NCBI GenBank assembly: GCA_037444005.1
Contig: JBBING010000010.1
Location: 1-50,150 of the forward strand
Length of the DNA stretch: 50,150 nt
Source of the DNA: DATLZC01 sp037444005
GTDB lineage: Bacteria; Chloroflexota; Dehalococcoidia; DSTF01; JACRBR01
Reading direction: 5' to 3'
In this document: in pieces, positions 23,707 through 31,609 of the stretch
Layout: every line of letters begins with the position of its first letter
Numbering within the stretch: the stretch's first letter is position 1
Notes under the pieces: generated by a model
Told to the model about the DNA's origin: nothing
The model's input: the letters and a program-made list of their open reading frames with translations, nothing else
The model's database searches: none
Made by a program: the position numbers and the translations under genes

Positions 23707-25095
23707 GTGCCGCGCGATGCCCTGAATCCGCCTGCAGACCAGATCTACGCCTGGATTCGGGAGACGTTTTCTCACGGCGTGCGGCGTCCAGGGTATCCCG
23801 CCGACCGCTGGGCTGAGCGCTGGATCGCCGATCAGTTCCGGGCGTTCGGGTTGGAGCGCGTGCGGCTCGAGCCGGTGGAACTGCCGTACTGGGAGCCGAG
23901 GGCGTGGTCCCTCACCGTGCGAGCGGGAACGGCCGCGCTCGACGTTCCTTGCTTTCCCCTGCCCCACACGGCGGCCACGCCTGGTCTCGAGGCGGAACTC
24001 GTGCCGTTCGACCGCCAGGCCCCCGGGCGGGTTCGCGGCGCCATCGCGCTCTACGACGAGCCACTGATGCGCGTGCCGCACGCCACGCTGGCCGCCGCCG
24101 CGACGTGGTCCTACGACCCCGAGAGCACGTGGACCGCCACGTCGCAGACGCTCCCCTTCGGCCCCGACTTCCAGGAGGTGATGGAGCCAGCGATGGAAGC
24201 CGGCGCCATCGGCTTCGTGGGCGTCCTGGCCGCGTACCCGGGGGACTCGCACGACTACTACGTCCCGTACGACGGGCTCGCCAGGCCTATTCCCGGGGTC
24301 TGGGTCAGCGGCAGCGACGGCGCGCGCCTTCGTGAGCTCGCCGCATCCGGCGCCGCACGGGCCCATCTGACCGTCGCCAGCGTCAGGGAGACCGTGACCA
24401 CGTATAACGTTGTCGGCGAGCTTCCCGGCGCCGACGACGAGATCGTCATCATCGGCTCCCACCATGACGGCCCATGGTCCTCAGCCGTCGAGGACGCCTC
24501 GGGCGTGGCGCTGGTGCTCGCCCAGGCGGCATACTGGTCACGGATGCCGCGAGAGGAGCGACCGCACCGGCTGCTCTTCCTGCTGAACTCGGGTCACATG
24601 GCCGGCGGAGCGGGCGCCCGGGCGTTCATCGAAGCGCATCGTCCCCAGTTAGAAGGGGTCGTGCTGGAGGTTCACCTCGAGCACGCCGCCAGCGAGTTCG
24701 CCGAGGTCGGCGGTCGATTGGAGCCGACGGGTCATCCGGAAGCGCGGTGGTGGTTCACGAGCCGCATCCCGCGCCTCGAGGACGCGGTGCGGGCGGCCAT
24801 CGAAGCGGAAGGCCTGGGCCGCTCGCTGATCCTGCGGCCCGACATCTTCGGGCCTCGGCCGACCACGGACGGGGGAGACTTCCACCTGGCGGGTGTGCCG
24901 CTGGTGAACTACCTGACAGCGCCGTTCTACCTGTTCGACGCCATGGATACGATGGACAAAATCCACGTTCCGAGCCTCGCGCCGGTGACGCGCGCCGCGG
25001 TCCGTATCATCGAGTCGACGGCGGGCGTGTCGGGCGCAGCCATGCGGGCGGGACGGGTGGTCGGGCCGCCGCAGGCTCCCTTTCGCCCCTCGTGA
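23707..25095 (+). CDS. M28-family metallopeptidase
   Basis: A 462-residue zinc peptidase of family M28. The metal-ligand blocks are VIIGSHHDGPWSSAVEDASGVALV split at residues 245-268 (His and bridging Asp), VVLEVHLEHAASE (Glu) and DTMDKIHVPSLAP (final His). An inserted PA-like domain lies before the catalytic core. No signal peptide is visible, so it is probably cytoplasmic. GTG start at 23707 after ACGGAGG. Followed by an alkyl-sulfatase-like gene after 93 bases; whether they are co-transcribed is not clear. Confidence 0.87.
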   Translation: MPRDALNPPADQIYAWIRETFSHGVRRPGYPADRWAERWIADQFRAFGLERVRLEPVELPYWEPRAWSLTVRAGTAALDVPCFPLPHTAATPGLEAELVPFDRQAPGRVRGAIALYDEPLMRVPHATLAAAATWSYDPESTWTATSQTLPFGPDFQEVMEPAMEAGAIGFVGVLAAYPGDSHDYYVPYDGLARPIPGVWVSGSDGARLRELAASGAARAHLTVASVRETVTTYNVVGELPGADDEIVIIGSHHDGPWSSAVEDASGVALVLAQAAYWSRMPREERPHRLLFLLNSGHMAGGAGARAFIEAHRPQLEGVVLEVHLEHAASEFAEVGGRLEPTGHPEARWWFTSRIPRLEDAVRAAIEAEGLGRSLILRPDIFGPRPTTDGGDFHLAGVPLVNYLTAPFYLFDAMDTMDKIHVPSLAPVTRAAVRIIESTAGVSGAAMRAGRVVGPPQAPFRPS

Positions 25096-25188
25096 GGTAT
25101 CGTTCATCGTGTGCGGCCGGGACGGAGTCGCGGCCCCCGCGGGCGCCAGCGGTGCTCGCGTCTCGACCGTTGTTGAGGAGCTGTAGTC

Positions 25189-26469
25189 ATGGCTGAGGAG
25201 CGACCACCCCTCGACTACCGGACTGCGCAGGGCCTGCCGAAAGAGGAGGCGGCGTTCTACTACCGCGGCCCGTCGGAGGAAGTGGCGCCGGGCGTGTTCT
25301 TCTTCCCGACGCAGGGAAACTGCGCCGTCTTCGCCTGCGGAGACCGCTCGCTGCTCGTGGACACGACGCCGAAGTGGTTCGCGCCCGGCGTGGTCGAAGA
25401 GCTGCGGACGAAGCGATCGGCGGCGCCCATCGAGACGATCGTCTACACCCACGGCCACATCGACCACACGACGGGCGCGGAGGTGTGGCTCGCCGACGCC
25501 GAGCGCCGGGGCCATCCGCGGCCGCGCATCGTGGCGCATCACGACGTGGCAGCCCGCTTCCAGCGCTACACGCTGCTCGCGGAGCAGAACAACTTCATCA
25601 ATCGGGTGCAGTTCAACCTGCCGGAGGACGCCCGGCCGTTCTCTAGCGTCACGTGGACCTATCCCGATGTCGACTACCGCGACGCCATGACCATCGTGGT
25701 AGGCGGGGAGCGGTTCGAGCTGCGCCACTCGCGCGGGGAAACCGACGACGAAACGTGGGTCTGGTGCCCCGGGCGCCGGGTGCTGTGCGCCGGCGACACC
25801 TTCGTCTGGTCCTCGCCGAACGCAGGCAATCCGTACAAGGTGCAGCGGTACGCGAAAGACTGGGCGGACGCACTCGAAGAGATGGCGGCGCTCCGGCCGG
25901 CGGTGCTGCTCCCGGGGCACGGCCCTGCGCTCGTGGGCGAGGAGCGCATCCAGGAGGCGCTGCTGGACACAGCGCAGTGGCTGCGGAGCATCCACGATCA
26001 GGTCGTCGCCGGGATGAACCGCGGCCTCTGGCTCGAGGACATCTTGCGGCAGATCGAGTATCCGGCGGACCTGGCGAAGAAGCCGTGGCTGCGGCCCATC
26101 TACGACCACCCGGAGTTCGTCGCGCGGAACGTCTACCGCCTGTACGGCGGGTGGTACGACGGGAATCCCGCCAACATCCTCCCGGCGCACTCGGCCGACA
26201 TCGCCCGCGAGCTGGTCGGCGTGGCGGGGGCGGCTCCGCTGCTCGAGCGGGCGCGGCGACTGCGCGACGCGGGCGACCTGCAGATGGCCTGCCACCTCGT
26301 GGACTGGGTGCGGAAGGGCGAGCCGGACAATCGTGAAGCCTGGGAGCTGTGGCGGGAGCTCTTCGCCGCCCGCGCCGAGCGGGAGGAGTCGCTCATGGCG
26401 CGCGGCGCCTTCCTGTCGGCGGTGCGGGAAGCGGAGCGCCGCCTGCAGGAGCTGGACGCGCAGGGCTGA
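25189..26469 (+). CDS. Alkyl-sulfatase-like MBL hydrolase, short form
   Basis: A 426-residue enzyme related to the SdsA1/Bds1 class of alkyl sulfatases. The MBL domain has THGHIDH (His88, His90, Asp92, His93), RGETDDETWVW (about residue 182) and LCAGDTF (Asp203); the alkyl-sulfatase dimerisation domain follows with NVYRLYGGWYDGNPANILP. True SDS hydrolases are over 600 residues with a C-terminal SCP2-like substrate domain and a signal peptide; both are missing. A different sulfate ester or related substrate is likely. GAGGAG ribosome binding site. Confidence 0.85.
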   Translation: MAEERPPLDYRTAQGLPKEEAAFYYRGPSEEVAPGVFFFPTQGNCAVFACGDRSLLVDTTPKWFAPGVVEELRTKRSAAPIETIVYTHGHIDHTTGAEVWLADAERRGHPRPRIVAHHDVAARFQRYTLLAEQNNFINRVQFNLPEDARPFSSVTWTYPDVDYRDAMTIVVGGERFELRHSRGETDDETWVWCPGRRVLCAGDTFVWSSPNAGNPYKVQRYAKDWADALEEMAALRPAVLLPGHGPALVGEERIQEALLDTAQWLRSIHDQVVAGMNRGLWLEDILRQIEYPADLAKKPWLRPIYDHPEFVARNVYRLYGGWYDGNPANILPAHSADIARELVGVAGAAPLLERARRLRDAGDLQMACHLVDWVRKGEPDNREAWELWRELFAARAEREESLMARGAFLSAVREAERRLQELDAQG

Positions 26470-26473
26470 TCCG

Positions 26474-28663
26474 CTACGCCCATCCGAGGGCCGCTCGCGC
26501 TTCCGCCGACATGCGTTCCGGCGTCCACGGCGGCTCTTGCACGACGTCCACGTCCACCGTCTCGACGCCCGGGACGGCGGCGAGCGCCTCGCGGACCTGC
26601 GCCTCCACTTCGTCGGCCATGGGACAGCCCGGCGCGGTTAACGTCATCGTCACGTGGACATACGCCTCTCGCACCACCACCTTGTAGACCAGGCCGAGGT
26701 CGACGATGTTCACGGGAATCTCGGGGTCGTAGCAGGACTTGAGCGCGGTCAAGATGAGGTCCTTGCTCACGGTGGTGTCGATGAGCTGCCATTCGATGCC
26801 CTCTGCGCCCGCGCCCGCGCGTGACGCCGCGAGAACGGCAGCGTTGAGCGACTCCACGAGTTCGTGCGGGTCAGCGTTGATGACAGCCGCCGCGCGCTCC
26901 AACGTGATCGTCGGCGCCATGCGGGCGCGCATCTCGGGGTCGGCCAACGGCGCGAAGCCGCGCGAGATGAGGGTCCGCAGCACGACGGGATGCGCGGCGA
27001 TGGCGTCGGCGACGGTCATGTCGCTACGGATGGGGCCGGAGGCGCCCTCGGCCTGCTGAGCGGCGGGCTCTGTGGGCGGCGCGTTGCTCGGTCGCGCCGC
27101 CGCTGACGCCGGGGCCGCAGCCGCGGCTGATGTCGCGCGGACCGGCCACGCGAACATCGATGACGCCAACTCCGCCGAAAACACCGCGAGCGCGACGAAG
27201 AGCAAGAATCCGCCCGCGATCATCAGCTTGAAGTCGAGGTCGGTCGGAGCAGTCGTGAACGCCACCGGCGCGACCCGCAGCGTGACCCCCGCGCCTGCAA
27301 GGATGAACGACGGCATGATCGCGGTGGGCCAGCGGAGCTCTCGACCCGAAAAGACGGGGACGGTGCGGTACCCGATCGCCATGATCATGAGCGTCGCGAA
27401 TCCCAGGAGCGTCGCGTGCCGGATGGCGCCCGCCGCGTAGAACGGCGTGAAGCCGCCCTCGATTTCGCGGAGACGCCAGTACACGTCGAGGGCGACGCCG
27501 GCGAGCAGCCACACGTAGGCGACGCGCGCGGCGGCGCCGAATCCGGGAGGCGCGGGCGGGGCCGTCGCACCTTCCGGCGATGGCTCGAAGATCCGGAGGG
27601 CGAGGACAGCGGTCACCACGGCGGCCGCGATGAGGAACGTGGTGGCGTCGTTCATGGGGGAGGCCCAGCCCGCGTCCGTCAGAGCGGGCGCCCAGACCGC
27701 TGCGACGCGCAGCGGAACTGCGACCGCGAGGGCGACGAAGGCGACATCTCGCAGGCGTCCGCGCGTCGGCGCCAGCGCTATGAAGAAGGGAAGCACCCGG
27801 AACGACACGCCGAGGGCGAACAGCATCACGAAGCCGTATACGCCAGCGGTGAGGAGGGCCATATCGCCGGCGCTGTCCAGGACGCGCTCCCCCTTCCTCG
27901 CGGCGTCGACGGCGAGCCAGGCGTCGATAGCGGACACGGCCACGAACCAGAGGGTCGCCGCGATGAGATACCGGTCGTACGGTTCGCGCCGGTCGCGCGC
28001 GCGGAGCAGCGTACCCGCGACCAGCCACGCGAAGATGGCCGCGCCCGCGAGCTCGAGGGGGCCCGAAGTCGCCAGAAGCACGCGCAGGAAGCCTTGCGGG
28101 TGCGGCTGCGCGTTGAGCCGGAGCAGCACGCCGAGGGTCATGAAGGCATAGGAGGCGAAGACGAGACCCCGGCCGGGCGGAGGCAGGGCCTTGAACCGCG
28201 GGATGATGTGATAGGCCATGCCCATGATGAACAGCCCGAGGAATCCGAAGAGCTGACCGTGCCCGTGCGCCTGGACCAGCGCGAGCCAGGCGTCGCCCCT
28301 GAGTCCGCCCCAGCCGCCGCCGGTCATCGCCGCCGTGACGCCCGTGGTCACGCCCGCGCCCAGGGTCAGGACGAGCGCGGTCGAAAGGAACACCCGGTAG
28401 GGGTCCGACGGAGCCGACGACGATGCAGGCGTCGCTCGATCGCGCTCCTGAGCCTGCTCGACGGACGCCGCGTACTCGTTCAGTTCGCGGATCAGCGCCT
28501 CGGGGTCGACGTGGTGGACGGCGGCGAAGAACCCGACGGGCTCGACAGGCCCATCTGGCCCTCCGCAGCCCGTCAGGCCGTACTTGTCGAAGATCGCGAC
28601 CGCGCCGGGATACCGGGTCACGACCTCGCGGACGGTCGTCCTTCCAGTGATGCGCTCCGCCAC
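26474..28663 (-). CDS. ScdA_N-like / NnrS / DUF1858 / MIP18 fusion protein
   Basis: A 729-residue four-part protein. Residues 1-70: a ScdA_N/DUF1858-like domain with FDKYGLTGCGG (Cys33). Residues 92-505: about twelve membrane helices of the NnrS family, with the His pair of QAHGHGQLFGF (133, 135) and YHIIPRF (His152); NnrS proteins bind haem and copper and protect against nitric-oxide stress. Residues 547-610: a DUF1858 domain. Residues 633-712: a MIP18/DUF59 (SufT/PaaD-like) Fe-S assembly domain with KSCYDPEIPVNIVDLGLVY and APGCPMADE (Cys644, Cys680). GTG start without a ribosome binding site. Diverges from a Crp-family regulator. The parts are recognised with good confidence; the whole combination is, to my knowledge, not a described enzyme. 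Confidence 0.88.
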   Translation of the reverse strand: MAERITGRTTVREVVTRYPGAVAIFDKYGLTGCGGPDGPVEPVGFFAAVHHVDPEALIRELNEYAASVEQAQERDRATPASSSAPSDPYRVFLSTALVLTLGAGVTTGVTAAMTGGGWGGLRGDAWLALVQAHGHGQLFGFLGLFIMGMAYHIIPRFKALPPPGRGLVFASYAFMTLGVLLRLNAQPHPQGFLRVLLATSGPLELAGAAIFAWLVAGTLLRARDRREPYDRYLIAATLWFVAVSAIDAWLAVDAARKGERVLDSAGDMALLTAGVYGFVMLFALGVSFRVLPFFIALAPTRGRLRDVAFVALAVAVPLRVAAVWAPALTDAGWASPMNDATTFLIAAAVVTAVLALRIFEPSPEGATAPPAPPGFGAAARVAYVWLLAGVALDVYWRLREIEGGFTPFYAAGAIRHATLLGFATLMIMAIGYRTVPVFSGRELRWPTAIMPSFILAGAGVTLRVAPVAFTTAPTDLDFKLMIAGGFLLFVALAVFSAELASSMFAWPVRATSAAAAAPASAAARPSNAPPTEPAAQQAEGASGPIRSDMTVADAIAAHPVVLRTLISRGFAPLADPEMRARMAPTITLERAAAVINADPHELVESLNAAVLAASRAGAGAEGIEWQLIDTTVSKDLILTALKSCYDPEIPVNIVDLGLVYKVVVREAYVHVTMTLTAPGCPMADEVEAQVREALAAVPGVETVDVDVVQEPPWTPERMSAEARAALGWA

Positions 28664-28669
28664 GTCGTC

Positions 28670-28704
28670 ATGCTATCGACGGGCCGCCTCGGCCGCTGTA
28701 ACTT
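28670..28704. promoter_or_regulatory. Divergent promoter region of NnrS fusion and crp-type gene
   Basis: Minus strand: TAGCAT (28675 to 28670), six bases before the GTG of the fusion gene. Plus strand: TAACTT (28699-28704), seven bases before the regulator ATG. Between them lies the inverted repeat GGCCG-CCT-CGGCC (28682-28694). Both genes lack ribosome binding sites, so both mRNAs may be leaderless. No FNR or CRP consensus is visible here. Confidence 0.45.
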
Positions 28705-28711
28705 TGGTCGC

Positions 28712-29398
28712 ATGGAGCGTCCTCCTACCGCAGCGGACCCGCTCGCCGCGTCTCCGTACTTCGCCGACCTGGCGGAAGACGACCGTCGGCGCATCGTCTC
28801 CCTCGCGCGCCGTCGCCGCTGCCAGGCGGGCGCGGTCCTCTTTCTCGAGGGCGAGGAGTGCGCCGGCCTGTACATCGTCGTCGAGGGGCTCATCAAGGTG
28901 TACAAGACCTCCGAGGACGGCCGCGAGCAGATCCTTCGATTCATGGCGCCGGGTGACTCCTTCAACGAAGTGCCTGTGTTCGACGGCGGGCCGAATCCGG
29001 CCAGCGCAGCGGCCGTCGAACCCAGCGAGACGCTCGTGTTTTCCCGCGACCTCGTGCTTCGGCTGCTGGACGAATATCCCGCCTTCGCGCGGGCCGTCGT
29101 GCGCACGCTCGCCTCCCGTCTGCGGCATCTGGTCGCGCTGGTGGAGGATCTCTCGTTCCGGCAGGTCACCGCGCGGGTCGCCCGGATTCTGCTGCAGTCG
29201 GTCGCCCCGCGCGAAGGCGTAGGAGCGGGCGCGGGACGCCGGGCGCGCATCACCCAGCGGGAGATCGCCCAGATGGCCGGGACCGCCCGCGAGGTCGTCG
29301 CGCGGGCGCTGCGGGTGCTGGAAGACGCGGGCGCTGTGCAGGTGGACCGCGGCCAGGTCCGCATCGTCGACGTTTCACGGCTCGAAGCGCTCTCCTGA
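28712..29398 (+). CDS. Crp/Fnr-family transcriptional regulator
   Basis: A 228-residue cyclic-nucleotide-binding-fold regulator. The sensor beta-roll occupies residues 15-130 (LFLEGEECAGLYIVVEGLIKVYK), followed by the dimer helix and a winged HTH (ITQREIAQMAGTAREVVARAL, residues 180-200). The recognition helix has Arg193, Glu194 and Arg198 in the RExxxR spacing of CRP, which reads GTGA/TCAC half-sites. It lacks the four Fe-S cysteines of Fnr, so it is not an oxygen-type Fnr; a haem/NO (DNR-like) or other ligand is inferred from the neighbours. It lies head-to-head with the NnrS fusion. Confidence 0.92.
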   Translation: MERPPTAADPLAASPYFADLAEDDRRRIVSLARRRRCQAGAVLFLEGEECAGLYIVVEGLIKVYKTSEDGREQILRFMAPGDSFNEVPVFDGGPNPASAAAVEPSETLVFSRDLVLRLLDEYPAFARAVVRTLASRLRHLVALVEDLSFRQVTARVARILLQSVAPREGVGAGAGRRARITQREIAQMAGTAREVVARALRVLEDAGAVQVDRGQVRIVDVSRLEALS

Positions 29399-29403
29399 CC
29401 CGC

Positions 29404-29417
29404 GTGACCAAAGTCAC
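29404..29417. promoter_or_regulatory. CRP-type operator before the DUF542-DUF2249 operon
   Basis: GTGA-CCAAAG-TCAC, the exact half-site and six-base spacing of the CRP family. It sits just after the regulator gene. A weak CACCAT -10 at 29441-29446 would place the transcript start near 29453, putting the site at about -42, the usual position for class II activation. No -35 box is present, as expected of an activated promoter. Confidence 0.6.
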
Positions 29418-29477
29418 TGCGAGAGCGCCGCTCCTCCGTTCACCATGGGGACGACTCGTGTGGAGGGAGGTGGAGCG

Positions 29478-29684
29478 ATGCGGGTCGAAGAGATGACAGT
29501 GGCCGAGGTGGCGCGGCGTTGGGCGCGAGCTCTCGAGGTGTTCTCGAGAAACGGCATCGACGCCTGTTGCGGCGGCGACAAGCCGGTCGGTGAGGTGGCG
29601 CGCCTGCACGGCATTCCGCTCGACCGGCTGCTGGCGGAGCTGGCGCAGGCAGGGGTTCCGGTTCAGGAAGAGATTTCCGCATAG
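29478..29684 (+). CDS. Stand-alone ScdA_N (DUF542) domain protein
   Basis: A 68-residue protein consisting only of the DUF542/ScdA N-terminal domain: FSRNGIDACCGGDKPVGEVARLHGI with the double Cys (residues 30-31). In RIC/YtfE/ScdA proteins this domain precedes a di-iron hemerythrin-like domain that repairs nitrosylated Fe-S centres; here the di-iron part is absent. Strong ribosome binding site (GGAGGTGGAG). First gene of a three-gene unit with two DUF2249 proteins. Confidence 0.88.
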   Translation: MRVEEMTVAEVARRWARALEVFSRNGIDACCGGDKPVGEVARLHGIPLDRLLAELAQAGVPVQEEISA

Positions 29685-29694
29685 GAGGACATTC

Positions 29695-29934
29695 GTGAGC
29701 GACGAGACCGTGATCGACGTGCGGGGGATGGAGCCGCGGCTGCGGCACCCCCTCATCTTCGAGACATTCGACAAGCTCCAGCCGGGACAGGCGTTCCTCC
29801 TGGTGAACGACCACGACCCCAGACCGCTGTACTACCAGTTCCAGGCGGAGCGCGCGGGCCAGGTGGCGTGGACGCCTCAGGAGGAGGGCCCGGAGCGCTG
29901 GGTGATTCGCATCGAGAAGGTGGCGGCGGGATGA
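29695..29934 (+). CDS. DUF2249 protein, first copy
   Basis: A 79-residue DUF2249 (TusA/SirA-like fold) protein: IDVRGMEPRLRHPLIFETFD, then AFLLVNDHDPRPLYYQFQAE and WVIRIEKV. The family usually goes with hemerythrins, NO reductases and Fe-S repair genes; reaction unknown. GTG start after AGGAGGAC, ten bases after the DUF542 stop. Overlaps the next copy (ATGA). Confidence 0.88.
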   Translation: MSDETVIDVRGMEPRLRHPLIFETFDKLQPGQAFLLVNDHDPRPLYYQFQAERAGQVAWTPQEEGPERWVIRIEKVAAG

Positions 29935-30164
29935 ACGACCTCGACGTGGTCACCGTCGACGTGCGGGACGACATCCGGGCAGGGCGCGAGCCCTTCCAGC
30001 GCATCATGGCCGCGGCGTCGTCGTTGCGCGAGGGGCAGGCGCTCGAGGTCATCAACGTGTTCGAGCCCGTGCCCCTGTACGAAGTCATGAGGCAGCGGGG
30101 CTTTGCGCACCGCACGGACCGGACGCCCGAGGGCGACTGGCGCGTGCTCTTCTATCGCGAATAA
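29931..30164 (+). CDS. DUF2249 protein, second copy
   Basis: A 77-residue DUF2249 relative: VTVDVRDDIRAGREPFQRIMAAASSL, EVINVFEPVPLYEVMRQRGF, then DWRVLFYRE. It keeps the LxxxFEPxPLY segment but lacks the DRG/DVRG start of the first copy. The ATG overlaps the previous stop, so the two are translated together and may act as a heteromer. Confidence 0.82.
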   Translation: MNDLDVVTVDVRDDIRAGREPFQRIMAAASSLREGQALEVINVFEPVPLYEVMRQRGFAHRTDRTPEGDWRVLFYRE

Positions 30165-30172
30165 CCGCGCGA

Positions 30173-30178
30173 TACCAT
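30173..30178 (+). promoter_or_regulatory. Leaderless-type -10 box of the 30188 gene
   Basis: TACCAT, nine bases before the ATG. No Shine-Dalgarno sequence. Confidence 0.4.
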
Positions 30179-30187
30179 CGGCGGGCG

Positions 30188-30418
30188 ATGCCTTCGCCGT
30201 CCCTGACGCCGCGCCCTGCCGGTCCCGACCCCGGGCTATGCGGCCGCTGTGTCCATGCCCGCCTCATCACGAACGACCGGGGCTCTCGCTTCTGGCAGTG
30301 CGGCCGTTCGTTCGATGACCCCGCGTTTCCCCGTTACCCTCGCTTACCAGTCCGTTCGTGTCCCGGCTTCGAGCCAGGCGCCCCGGACGCGGAGGAGCGA
30401 CGTTCGCCGCTCCGCTGA
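30188..30418 (+). CDS. Small four-cysteine protein, probably zinc-binding
   Basis: A 76-residue protein with LCGRCVHARLITNDRGSRFWQCGRS and LPVRSCPGFEPG; the four Cys (about residues 18, 21, 39, 57) suggest a structural zinc site. The pattern CxxCxHAR...RGSxFxxC...PxLPVxxCPGFE recurs in small uncharacterised proteins of high-GC bacteria, to my memory. No function known. Possibly transcribed alone. Confidence 0.72.
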   Translation: MPSPSLTPRPAGPDPGLCGRCVHARLITNDRGSRFWQCGRSFDDPAFPRYPRLPVRSCPGFEPGAPDAEERRSPLR

Positions 30419-30479
30419 CCGACTTGCGGCACTGGCGCGCCTCCCCGAGGCAAGAGCAGGCTGATCGTGGAGGCGAGCC

Positions 30480-30680
30480 ATGTTGAAGGCGATTGCGCGT
30501 ACACTGCTGCGGATGGCTCGCGTCGCGCCGCCGCCGGGCTTCGCGGGGAGGACGCCCCCGGTGGACGCGATCCAGGTGGAGGAGCTGCCCGCTGAGCCGG
30601 TGGAGCCGCCGAAGCTCGCGGAGCAGCGGCACGACGGCGCCGAGGACCGGAAGCGAGCCGAAGGCCGGGCGGCGCGGTAG
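30480..30680 (+). CDS. Small hypothetical protein
   Basis: A 66-residue frame with good ribosome binding site (GGAGG, six bases) and normal high-GC third positions. The first 14 residues form an amphipathic basic helix (MLKAIARTLLRMAR), the rest is Pro/Glu-rich and charged. No known family. It ends 13 bases before the 3' end of the tRNA gene on the other strand. Could be a real peptide or chance. Confidence 0.42.
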   Translation: MLKAIARTLLRMARVAPPPGFAGRTPPVDAIQVEELPAEPVEPPKLAEQRHDGAEDRKRAEGRAAR

Positions 30681-30693
30681 ACGCCGCGGGGCG

Positions 30694-30780
30694 TGGTGCC
30701 GGGGGTGGGGATCGAACCCACAAGGCCTCGCGGCCGGCGGATTTTAAGTCCGCTGCGTTTGCCAGTTTCGCCACCCCGGC
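30694..30780 (-). tRNA. tRNA-Leu (anticodon UAA)
   Basis: A class II tRNA of 87 bases including an encoded CCA end. The acceptor GCCGGGG pairs with CCCCGGC, the anticodon stem GCGGA/TCCGC encloses the loop CTTAAAA with anticodon TAA (30744-30746), a long variable arm follows, and the T loop GGTTCGATCC is canonical. Confidence 0.96.
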
Positions 30781-30797
30781 CCGCTTCGTCTTATCAG

Positions 30798-30803
30798 ATT
30801 CTA
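30798..30803 (-). promoter_or_regulatory. -10 box of tRNA-Leu
   Basis: TAGAAT on the minus strand, 17 bases before the mature 5' end of the tRNA. No clear -35. Confidence 0.5.
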
Positions 30804-30906
30804 GAGCCCTCCCGCACGTGACGACCCCCAAGGCGGCTCTGCGAAGACCGTGAGCGTGAACCCACGGCGGCTGTTCGTCAGGAGAGTGCCTTTCCGGTGT
30901 GAGCGG

Positions 30907-31494
30907 CTATCGTGTCCGCTTGCGGCAGAGGAGCTCGCCGCGGGGGATGGGCACGAGGACGCAGTCGAGTTCCGGGTGGCGCTCGGCGGCGTCGCGGAAG
31001 GCAGCGAGGTCGTCGGCGTGGGAGAGCAGGTTGTCGGCGATGAGCAGGCCGCCAGGCCGCAGGAGGCGCACCAGCGGCTCGAGCAGCTCTAGATAGAGCG
31101 GCTTCTCGGCGTCCAGAAAGACGAGGTCGAAACCCGGCTCCAACGTCGCGAGCGTTTCGCGGGCGTCCCCGGGCACGACGGTCACGACCCCTTCCACGCC
31201 CGCATCCACGAACGTGCGGCGGGCGCGCTCGACCTTGGCCGGGTCCAGCTCCAGCGTCGTGACGGCGCCGCCCGTCTCCCGGGCCGCGTCGGCCAGCCAG
31301 AGGGTCGAGTACCCGCCCGACGTCCCGATCTCGAGGATGCGACGTGCGCCGATAGCCTTCGCCATGAGATTCAAGAAGCGGCCGACCTCAGGCGTCACGG
31401 CGCGAATGCGCAGATGCTGCGGGACGCCGCGCTCGCGCTCCTCCCGGTCCTCCCTCTCGAGGCGTTCGAGCGCGCGCGTCAATCGGTCTTCCAC
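30907..31494 (-). CDS. O-methyltransferase (COG4122-type)
   Basis: A 195-residue class I SAM-dependent O-methyltransferase of the caffeoyl-CoA/catechol family. Motifs are RILEIGTSGGYSTLWLA, TLELDPAKVERAR and FDLVFLDAEKPLY (metal Asp), then LLRPGGLLIADNLL. The substrate is unknown; the same family includes tRNA hydroxyuridine methyltransferase TrmR. GTG start at 31494 after GGGAGGAC; a TACACT box lies about 40 bases upstream. Confidence 0.88.
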   Translation of the reverse strand: MEDRLTRALERLEREDREERERGVPQHLRIRAVTPEVGRFLNLMAKAIGARRILEIGTSGGYSTLWLADAARETGGAVTTLELDPAKVERARRTFVDAGVEGVVTVVPGDARETLATLEPGFDLVFLDAEKPLYLELLEPLVRLLRPGGLLIADNLLSHADDLAAFRDAAERHPELDCVLVPIPRGELLCRKRTR

Positions 31495-31600
31495 ACGTCC
31501 TCCCTCTGCCGCGGGCGGCGCACGTTGGCCCCAGTGTACCCCGCCGAGGCGCGCCCGGGCTCGCAGGCCCGGCGCTCGAATGGCCGGGGCGACGGCGCGC

Positions 31601-31609
31601 TGGTATACT
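31601..31609 (+). promoter_or_regulatory. Extended -10 promoter of glmS
   Basis: TGG-TATACT, a strong extended -10. Transcription would begin near 31616, leaving a leader of about 340 bases that carries the ribozyme. No -35 of note. Confidence 0.6.

Noticed and set aside
28664..28711. An FNR/NNR box (TTGAT-N4-ATCAA) between the NnrS fusion and the regulator
   Set aside because: No such sequence is present; only a GC-rich dyad. The CRP-type site is on the other side of the regulator gene.
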